From Lutibacter sp. (lineage in GTDB: Bacteria > Bacteroidota > Bacteroidia > Flavobacteriales > Flavobacteriaceae): DNA of 5,159 nt. The stretch lies in assembly GCA_002733285.1 (NCBI GenBank), contig NVVE01000007.1, forward strand, positions 67,900-73,058, written 5' to 3'. The position numbers were made by a program, and so were the translations under genes. Positions within the stretch are counted from its first letter, which is position 1. Each line of letters starts with the position of its first letter. Shown here piece by piece: positions 1 through 5,159 of this stretch. The notes beneath the pieces are model-generated. The model ran no database searches, was not told where the DNA came from, and saw only the letters and a list, made by a program, of their open reading frames with translations.

Positions 1-44
1 AAAAAGTAATTATTCTGAATTAACAGTAAGGTTTTAATCAGAAT
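1..44 (-). terminator. Possible Rho-independent terminator overlapping the barrel-gene stop codon
   Basis: On the minus strand, ATTCTGATTAA (44-34) can pair with TTAATTCAGAAT (23-12), giving 11 base pairs with one bulged base (18) and a 10-base loop. The sequence then ends in TTTTT (5-1) after six further bases. The TGA stop codon (40-38) lies inside the 5' arm. The stem has only two G-C pairs and the T-run is offset, so termination may be weak. The window edge hides what follows. Confidence 0.4.
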
Positions 45-2431
45 TTAGGCTTGATATTCTTTTTGTAAAAATCAATTTTTCTATCCTTTTTGCTTTGGTT
101 AAATCTATAGGTAAAGGAAAACAAAATTGTGCGGTATTTTTTTTTGATAAGACTTTTTGAAAAATAGTTGGTATCAAATCGATCTCTATCCGTTTTTCTA
201 GAATTAAATAGATCATCAACAGTTAAGGTAAGAGTAGCTTCTTTATCAAATATGTCTTTACTAATTGCCACATTGGCATAAGTATATGCTTTTCTGGTTG
301 AATAGGGTCCTTCAGCAATTAAAAAGTGCTTAACGTTCGTTTGAAAATTAAAAACAGTTGGAATTTTAAGTTGAGTAAACAATCCAAATTCCCCATTAAA
401 ACTAGCATAATTATAGTCTAAAACAATTGTTTGATTAGCCGAATTAACAGTTTCAAAAGTTCCTGATTGATCATAATTAAATAACGAAATGTTTCCAATA
501 AAGTTTACTATTTTACTAACTTTTAACGTTGATGTTAAATTTACACCATAATAATCTAATTTTCCTAAATTTACAGGAGTAGTAATAATTTTATTTACTC
601 CATCTAATTGTACTCCTGTTTCATAAGTTACATCTTGCCAATAGTCATTATATCTTGAAAAAAATAATTCTGATGAAAAAGTTATCTTATTCCCATAAAA
701 GTTCAGCAAAATACTCGATTTATCTAAATAAATTTGTTCAAGATTGGGATTTCCAATATAAGATGAGGTTTCGCTATACTTTTGTTCAAATGGTTGTAGT
801 CTTGAATAGTAAGGTCTAATAATTAATCTTTTGAAACTACCTGTTATACTTGTTATATCTGAGAATGAATAACTTAATGAAATGGAAGGTGAAATGTCAT
901 TAAATTGAGTTATTTGATTAATATTTTCATCAGAATAGTTAAGTTTTAACTCTGCAAATTCTGCTCTTAAACCTACATTGAAGAAGAACGATTTATTTTC
1001 ATAGGTATAATCAAAAAACGCAGCGTTTACATTCGTACTTTGTTCTATAGTTGTTTCAGACAGCAATTCAGAATATAAAAAAGATATATTTTTAAAATCA
1101 CCATCATACCCAATTGTATAGGCAGACTTTTCATTAATTGGATTGATAAATTCAAGATATGCAATTGTATTCTTTAATTTATCCTTTTGGAAATAATTTT
1201 CATCCAAATAAATTGATGTATTGTTATTTTTAATAGCAACAGATGAAGCATCAGTATCTTTTAGATGAGATATATAGGTTGCTAATTGTCTCCCTTCCTT
1301 ACTAAAGTCGAGTGTAAAATCTAAAATAAATTCGGCGGATTCGTTATTGAAATTCTCATCATGTACTCTATTATTTGAATTTGTTAATATTTTTGATTCA
1401 TCAAAAATATAGGACTCAGTTAACGTGTTATTTTTATTTTCTAAATTTTGGTAATTAATACTTGTTGTTAGCGTTGCTTTTTTTGTAAAATAAAAGTCAA
1501 CACCAATAGTGGTGTAAAACCCTTTCCCCTTACTGTCAAAATCACTATTCTCATTTAAAAAAGAAGTAGTAATTCCATTCCTGAAATATTCGTTTTCAGA
1601 TTTTGATATTTCAACGATGTTTCTGTTATAGTAATTTGCGTTTGTGAAAAAATTAAGATTTTTAGTTTTGTTGTTTAGGGTTATTAAACCTCCAAAATAA
1701 TCTTTATATCCACCTGTGGCAGTGATAGATCCATTTAATCCTTCATCTTTGCCCTTTTTTAAAATAATATTAATTACGCTAAGTGCTGATGCCTTATATT
1801 TTGCACCAGGATTCGTAATTACTTCAATATGTTCAATTGAACCAGCGGGTAGTGTTTTTAGTGCTTCGGCTTTAGATAATAGCGATGTTTTTCCATTAAT
1901 TAGGACTTGGACAAGACCTTGCCCTTGGACAGATATTTGGCCATCAGGATCAACAGAAATGGAAGGTATATTATTTAAAATATCTGTGACTGTACTTCCT
2001 GCTGTTGAAATATCTTTATCAACATTATAAATTACTTTGTTGCGTTTAAATTCTAAGGTTCTTTTTTCGCCAATAATTTCTATTTCATTCAAATATTCAG
2101 TATCTATTTCTAATGAAATAACACCTAAATTGATATTTCTAGTAACTGATGAGATTTCAAGTCGCTTTGTTTGGTATGAAAGAAATTCAACATAGACATT
2201 ATAAATACCTTTTTTAACGTCAATAGAAAATTTTCCTTTTTGATTTGTGATTCCTCCAAAATCTATCTCTTCTGAATTAATAGTTTTGAATATAACTGTA
2301 GCATCTTCTATAGGTAATTGTGTAGAAGCATCAATTATTTTACCAGATATTGTATAATGGGGATTATTGTTTTTTTGGCTAAATATAAGTAAAGGGGTAC
2401 ATATAAATAACGCTAAAAAAAATCTTCTCAT
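38..2431 (-). CDS. Outer-membrane beta-barrel family protein (TonB-dependent-receptor-like) with N-terminal CarboxypepD_reg-like domain
   Basis: This 797-residue protein probably sits in the outer membrane; its ligand is unknown. Residues 1-18 form a signal peptide (basic MRR, hydrophobic core, likely cleavage at LIFS|QK). Residues about 26-110 look like a carboxypeptidase-regulatory-like beta-sandwich (TISGKIIDA, then TNQKGKFSIDVKKGIYNVYV). Residues about 125-226 resemble a TonB-receptor plug (DILNNIPSISVDPDG, VLINGK, IEHIEVITNPGAKY, INIILKKG). The rest is alternating polar and aromatic strands of a barrel, with a last strand at about 766-777 (YRTILFSFTYRF) and a basic 20-residue tail. I see no clear TonB box. 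The architecture and length fit the OMP_b-brl_3-type families common in Bacteroidota, so active TonB-dependent transport is uncertain. The ATG at 2431 is supported by the signal peptide directly after it; no Shine-Dalgarno sequence precedes it. The stop is TGA. An A9 run lies just before the last strand. Confidence 0.92.
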   Translation of the reverse strand: MRRFFLALFICTPLLIFSQKNNNPHYTISGKIIDASTQLPIEDATVIFKTINSEEIDFGGITNQKGKFSIDVKKGIYNVYVEFLSYQTKRLEISSVTRNINLGVISLEIDTEYLNEIEIIGEKRTLEFKRNKVIYNVDKDISTAGSTVTDILNNIPSISVDPDGQISVQGQGLVQVLINGKTSLLSKAEALKTLPAGSIEHIEVITNPGAKYKASALSVINIILKKGKDEGLNGSITATGGYKDYFGGLITLNNKTKNLNFFTNANYYNRNIVEISKSENEYFRNGITTSFLNENSDFDSKGKGFYTTIGVDFYFTKKATLTTSINYQNLENKNNTLTESYIFDESKILTNSNNRVHDENFNNESAEFILDFTLDFSKEGRQLATYISHLKDTDASSVAIKNNNTSIYLDENYFQKDKLKNTIAYLEFINPINEKSAYTIGYDGDFKNISFLYSELLSETTIEQSTNVNAAFFDYTYENKSFFFNVGLRAEFAELKLNYSDENINQITQFNDISPSISLSYSFSDITSITGSFKRLIIRPYYSRLQPFEQKYSETSSYIGNPNLEQIYLDKSSILLNFYGNKITFSSELFFSRYNDYWQDVTYETGVQLDGVNKIITTPVNLGKLDYYGVNLTSTLKVSKIVNFIGNISLFNYDQSGTFETVNSANQTIVLDYNYASFNGEFGLFTQLKIPTVFNFQTNVKHFLIAEGPYSTRKAYTYANVAISKDIFDKEATLTLTVDDLFNSRKTDRDRFDTNYFSKSLIKKKYRTILFSFTYRFNQSKKDRKIDFYKKNIKPKF

Positions 2432-2475
2432 ATAATAATTTTATTAATTATTCGTAGCAATTTATTTTTTTTTCT

Positions 2476-2494
2476 TGTTTTCAGAATGAAAACA
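2476..2494 (-). other. Perfect 8-bp hairpin in the leader of the barrel gene
   Basis: TGTTTTCA (2476-2483) and TGAAAACA (2487-2494) pair fully around a 3-base loop. On the minus strand the hairpin is preceded by an A7 run and followed by an A9 run (2473-2465), so it is not a Rho-independent terminator for the HAD transcript. It would lie in the 5' leader of the barrel mRNA if transcription starts upstream near 2515. On the plus strand a T7 run (2500-2506) follows five bases after the stem, but no plus-strand gene ends here. Confidence 0.4.
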
Positions 2495-2527
2495 TCATCT
2501 TTTTTTGGAGGTAAAAATACAAATTAT

Positions 2528-2539
2528 TGTTAATTAACA
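2528..2539. promoter_or_regulatory. Perfect 12-bp palindrome upstream of the barrel gene, possible operator
   Basis: TGTTAATTAACA reads the same on both strands. On the minus strand it lies about 97 bases before the barrel-gene ATG and directly abuts ATAATTTG (2527-2520), which resembles a -7 element with one base missing from its spacer. A site just upstream of -7 would suit a dimeric regulator. No -33 TTTG is seen at the right distance, so the promoter itself is doubtful. Confidence 0.35.
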
Positions 2540-2589
2540 GCATCTTAAAAAATAATAATTTACTGTTTGCTAGGGAATTGCATCAAAAA

Positions 2590-3207
2590 CTAAAATATTA
2601 CTTGATAGGAATGTACTGATTTCAGTAGTTGAGAAGGGTTCTTATAATGTACACTTTGTAATTTTAATTTTTTTGCAGCTATGATATTTTCTTCATTATC
2701 ATCAATAAAAATTGCATTTTCAGGAATGATATTATACCTATTTAAAAGAACATTATAAATAGCTAGAAAAGGTTTTCGAGTTTTTTCTTGTCCGGATACT
2801 ACAACTCCATCAAAATCATTTAAAAAAGGAAATAACTTTAAAGCAATTGGCCAAGTTTCAGCACTCCAATTTGTCAATGCATAAACCTTATAATTCCCAG
2901 AAGATTTTATTTTTTTAAAAAGAGATACATTTTCTTTAATTGGACCTGAAAACATGTGGTGCCATTCTTTATAATATAGTTGAATCCACTCTTCATATTG
3001 AGGAAATTCTGCTATTTTAATAGCTACAGCTTCTTTAATTGTTCTTCCGGCATCTTGTTCAATATTCCAATCGTTTGTGCAAACAGTATTTAAAAACCAT
3101 TGCACCTTTTCTTCGTTGCCATTAAAAACTTCTCTATAAACATATTCAGGTTTCCAATCTACAAGCACACCACCTAAATCAAAAATAATTGTATCAATTT
3201 TAGTCAT
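2590..3207 (-). CDS. HAD-superfamily hydrolase (subfamily IA, YihX/epoxide-hydrolase-N-terminal-like)
   Basis: This 205-residue cytosolic protein is probably a phosphatase or related hydrolase that acts through an aspartyl-enzyme intermediate; the substrate cannot be read from the sequence. All four HAD motifs are visible: motif I FDLGGVLVD with nucleophile Asp10, motif II ALTNWS with Thr112, motif III TRKP with Lys145, and motif IV FIDDNEENI with Asp169/Asp170. Residues about 18-90 form a helical cap of the subfamily I type. The residue two after the nucleophile, usually an Asp acid/base, is Gly12. The same change occurs in E. coli YihX, a glucose-1-phosphate phosphatase, so it does not rule out activity. 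The start ATG lies one base after the prfB stop and no Shine-Dalgarno sequence is seen, so translation may be coupled to prfB. The length is typical of the family, and the stop is TAG. The family call is secure; the specific function is not. Confidence 0.93.
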   Translation of the reverse strand: MTKIDTIIFDLGGVLVDWKPEYVYREVFNGNEEKVQWFLNTVCTNDWNIEQDAGRTIKEAVAIKIAEFPQYEEWIQLYYKEWHHMFSGPIKENVSLFKKIKSSGNYKVYALTNWSAETWPIALKLFPFLNDFDGVVVSGQEKTRKPFLAIYNVLLNRYNIIPENAIFIDDNEENIIAAKKLKLQSVHYKNPSQLLKSVHSYQVIF

Positions 3208-3208
3208 A

Positions 3209-4315
3209 CTATAATTCGTTAGATGTTTCTTTTTGTCCTTGTTCCATTAAAAAGGCCTTAATAAAACCATCAATTTCTCCATCCATTACGGCATCAACAT
3301 TTCCAGTTTCATGCGCTGTTCTAACATCTTTTACCAGTTTGTATGGATGCATGACATAATTTCTAATTTGAGATCCAAAATCAATTTTCATTTTACCAGA
3401 TTCAATATCTTTTCTGGCCTCTTGTTGTTTCTTTAGTTCAATTTCATATAATTGAGATTTTAACATCTGCAAAGCGCGATCCCTATTTTCGTGTTGTGAA
3501 CGAGTTTCTGAGCATGAAATTTGAATTCCTGTTGGTTTATGTGTTAATTGAACTTTAGTTTCAACCTTATTTACATTTTGACCTCCAGCACCACTTGAGC
3601 GAGCAGTTACTATTTCAATATCAGAAGGGTTAATAATGATCTCAATACTATCATCAACCAATGGGTAAACATAAACAGAAGCAAAGCTCGTATGTCTTTT
3701 TGCATTGCTATCAAAAGGAGATATTCGAACTAATCTGTGCACACCGTTTTCACCTTTTAAATAACCAAATGCATATTCTCCTTCAATTTCAATTGTAACA
3801 GTTTTAATACCTACAACATCACCTGCTTGAAAGTTTAATTCTTTTACTTTGAAGCCTTGATTTTCGCTCCACATTAAATACATACGCATAAGCATTTGTG
3901 CCCAATCGCAGCTTTCAGTACCTCCAGCACCAGCTGTAATTTGAAGTACAGCACTCAAGCTATCACCTTCGTTCGAAAGCATATTTTTAAATTCTAAATT
4001 TTCTATAAGAATAATTGTAGCATTATATAAGTTGATAATTTCATTTTCAGAAGCCTCACCTTCAGCGTAAAAATCAAAAAGAATAGAAATTTCTTCAAAA
4101 TTAGTTGTAATACTATTAAAGTCATTTACCCATTTTTTCTTTGACCGAAGCGCTTTCATTATTATTTCAGCTTCTTTTGGGTGGTTCCAAAAATCAGGAT
4201 TAGCAGTTTTTTCTTCTTCGTTTGATATTTCAATAATTTTCTTGTCAATTTCAAGGTAAGTTTTTAACTTGCCAATGCGTTCTTGTAACTTATTTATATG
4301 TTCTTTAGATATCAT
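3209..4315 (-). CDS. prfB: Peptide chain release factor 2 (RF2)
   Basis: RF2 recognises UGA and UAA stop codons in the ribosomal A site and triggers peptide release. The 368-residue protein has the expected length (E. coli RF2 is 365). It has an N-terminal helical domain (about 1-115), then a core beginning at [15 protein letters not shown] (from 126). The stop-codon recognition tripeptide Ser-Pro-Phe at 199-201 marks it as RF2 rather than RF1. The catalytic GGQ at 244-246 lies in [11 protein letters not shown], and the C-terminal part contains [12 protein letters not shown] (314-325). The N-terminus is read in one continuous frame: at codon 21 (YL-EID), where most prfB genes have CTT TGA with a +1 frameshift, this gene reads CTT GAA. 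The autoregulatory frameshift is therefore absent. The stop is TAG, which RF1 rather than RF2 reads. A Bacteroidota-type promoter lies just upstream, and the HAD gene follows after one base. Confidence 0.98.
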   Translation of the reverse strand: MISKEHINKLQERIGKLKTYLEIDKKIIEISNEEEKTANPDFWNHPKEAEIIMKALRSKKKWVNDFNSITTNFEEISILFDFYAEGEASENEIINLYNATIILIENLEFKNMLSNEGDSLSAVLQITAGAGGTESCDWAQMLMRMYLMWSENQGFKVKELNFQAGDVVGIKTVTIEIEGEYAFGYLKGENGVHRLVRISPFDSNAKRHTSFASVYVYPLVDDSIEIIINPSDIEIVTARSSGAGGQNVNKVETKVQLTHKPTGIQISCSETRSQHENRDRALQMLKSQLYEIELKKQQEARKDIESGKMKIDFGSQIRNYVMHPYKLVKDVRTAHETGNVDAVMDGEIDGFIKAFLMEQGQKETSNEL

Positions 4316-4334
4316 CTATTTATTATAAGAAATA

Positions 4335-4367
4335 CAAAAATAGCCTTTCATTTTTAAAATATGCAAA
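4335..4367 (-). promoter_or_regulatory. Bacteroidota-type promoter of prfB
   Basis: On the minus strand, TTTG (4367-4364) is followed after 21 bases by TATTTTTG (4342-4335). This matches the Bacteroidota housekeeping consensus (-33 TTTG, -7 TAnnTTTG), with spacing in the known range. Transcription would start around 4328-4331, giving prfB a very short leader of about 15 bases. The motif match is seen directly; the function is inferred. Confidence 0.65.
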
Positions 4368-4377
4368 TAATTTTAAA
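4353..4377. repeat. 8-bp AT-only inverted repeat around the prfB -33 element
   Basis: TTTAAAAT (4353-4360) and ATTTTAAA (4370-4377) are perfect inverted copies separated by nine bases that contain the -33 TTTG of the prfB promoter. The position would suit an operator, but both arms are A and T only, so chance is a real alternative in such AT-rich DNA. Confidence 0.3.
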
Positions 4378-4472
4378 TAGCGTATTTGTGTTTATGTTAT
4401 CCATAAAATTAAATGAATTAAATTAAAAAATGTAGGACTTAATTCTATTAACAATAAATTGAATAAAATGCT

Positions 4473-4480
4473 TAGCTTTA
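4473..4480 (+). promoter_or_regulatory. Weak -7-like element for the metalloprotease gene
   Basis: TAGCTTTA lies 29 bases before the protease ATG and matches TAnnTTTG at every specified position except the last (A for G). No TTG is found at the usual distance upstream; the nearest (4459-4461) is only 11 bases away. It is the best candidate I can see for this gene in the divergent region, but it is not strong. Confidence 0.25.
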
Positions 4481-4509
4481 GAAAAAAATAACCAACAAAA
4501 TTTTAACTA

Positions 4510-5159
4510 ATGAAACGTATTTTATGTATTGTTGTGCTTATTCTAAGTCAATCACTAATAGCCCAATCTTTTCAGAAAACTAAAGATATGAAACCCTATA
4601 ATGGTTTCTTTAATTTTTATTACGAAACGTCAAAAGATAAAATTTATTTACAGGTAAATGAATTAGATCAAGAATTTTTATATGTAAATGCACTTGCTGC
4701 GGGTGTTGGTTCTAACAATATAGGTTTGGATAGGGGTCAATTAGGACAAACTGCAGTGGTTAAGTTTGTGAAAGCTGGAAATAAATTGTTGTTAATTCAG
4801 CCAAATTTGAAGTACAGAGCTATTACCAATAATGGAGAAGAAAAAAAATCTGTTGAAGAGGCTTTTGCACAATCTGTGTTATTTGGATTTCCTATCGAAG
4901 AAGAAAAAGATAAAAGTTATTTGATAGATGTATCAAATTTTTTTCTAAGAGATGCACATGGTGTATCAAGTAAATTACAAAGAACTAAACAGGGTAGCTA
5001 TAAATTAGATTTAAGTAAAAGTGCATTTTATTTAGAGCGTACTAAAGCTTTTCCAAAAAATGTTGAGTTTGAAGCTTTATTAACTTTTCAAGGTGAGGCT
5101 AAAGGAAATTATATTAAAAGTGTTGTTCCAAATTCTTCATTGATAACTGTTCGACAACA
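4510..5159 (+). CDS. Zinc-dependent metalloprotease, DUF5117/DUF5118 type, N-terminal part (cut by window end)
   Basis: The frame is open from the ATG at 4510 to the window end, giving 216 complete codons and two further bases. Residues 1-18 are a signal peptide (MKR, hydrophobic core, likely cleavage LIA|QS), so the product is exported. The mature N-terminus contains segments I recognise from the large Bacteroidota and Proteobacteria family annotated as zinc-dependent metalloprotease with DUF5118 and DUF5117: NGFFNFYYE (31-39), DQEFLYVNALAAGVGSNN (53-70), GLDRGQLGQ (72-80), FLRDAHGV (145-152), RTKAFPKNVEFE (177-188) and the terminal ITVRQ. In family members I know, this region is followed by HHSF and, much further on, by the HExxH zinc site; both lie outside the window, so the protease activity is inferred from family membership. 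Full-length relatives are roughly 800 residues. The gene diverges from prfB. The leader before the ATG is A-rich and has no Shine-Dalgarno sequence. Confidence 0.9.
   Translation, partial: MKRILCIVVLILSQSLIAQSFQKTKDMKPYNGFFNFYYETSKDKIYLQVNELDQEFLYVNALAAGVGSNNIGLDRGQLGQTAVVKFVKAGNKLLLIQPNLKYRAITNNGEEKKSVEEAFAQSVLFGFPIEEEKDKSYLIDVSNFFLRDAHGVSSKLQRTKQGSYKLDLSKSAFYLERTKAFPKNVEFEALLTFQGEAKGNYIKSVVPNSSLITVRQ

Noticed and set aside
34..219. Minus-strand 61-codon frame at the 3' end of the barrel gene
   Set aside because: It overlaps the barrel gene in the +1 frame, lacks a recognisable domain or start signal, and is best explained as a shadow; it matters only as the product of slippage at the A9 run.
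1716..2030. Plus-strand 104-codon open frame
   Set aside because: It is antisense to the plug region of the barrel gene, whose coding is strongly supported by family motifs, and it has no credible domain of its own.
2434..2452. AATAATT/AATTATT inverted repeat directly before the barrel-gene start
   Set aside because: A 7-bp A/T-only stem in AT-rich DNA is expected by chance and would be very unstable.
2507..2512. Perfect GGAGGT on the plus strand, resembling a Shine-Dalgarno sequence
   Set aside because: No start codon with a meaningful plus-strand frame follows, and Bacteroidota make little use of Shine-Dalgarno sequences.
2569..2589. Possible terminator right after the HAD gene
   Set aside because: No stem longer than a few pairs followed by a T-run on the minus strand could be found.
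4407..4427. Tandem AATTAAA-like repeats in the divergent intergenic region
   Set aside because: Only two short A/T copies; low-complexity sequence is a sufficient explanation.

Overview
The window is AT-rich DNA (roughly 30% G+C by eye) that looks like a chromosomal segment from a member of Bacteroidota, most likely Flavobacteriia. Three things support this: a Bacteroidota-type outer-membrane beta-barrel protein with an N-terminal carboxypeptidase-regulatory-like domain, the start of a DUF5117-type zinc-dependent metalloprotease, and a -33/-7 promoter of the Bacteroidota type (TTTG, 21 nt, TATTTTTG) in front of prfB. Leaders are A-rich and no clear Shine-Dalgarno sequence precedes any start codon, as is usual in this phylum.

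Layout. Three genes lie on the minus strand: prfB (4315-3209), a HAD-family hydrolase (3207-2590) and an outer-membrane beta-barrel/TonB-receptor-like protein (2431-38). One gene lies on the plus strand and is cut by the window end: the metalloprotease starting at 4510. prfB and the protease diverge from a shared 194-bp region (4316-4509) that holds the prfB promoter. prfB and the HAD gene are one nucleotide apart (TAG T ATG) and almost certainly co-transcribed. A 158-bp gap (2432-2589) separates the HAD gene from the barrel gene. It contains a 12-bp perfect palindrome and an 8-bp hairpin but no convincing terminator. A bulged hairpin followed by a T-run overlaps the stop codon of the barrel gene and may end that transcript.

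How the genes relate. prfB is a core translation-termination gene. The HAD protein is probably a small-molecule phosphatase or hydrolase of unknown substrate whose link to prfB is only operonic. The barrel protein and the metalloprotease are both predicted to be exported, but nothing shows that they work together. I found no RNA genes, CRISPR arrays, insertion sequences, attachment sites or origins, and no sign of horizontal transfer. I see no previously undescribed system. The most notable details are a prfB gene without the usual programmed frameshift, an A9 run in the barrel gene just before its last beta-strand, and palindromic elements in the barrel gene's leader.
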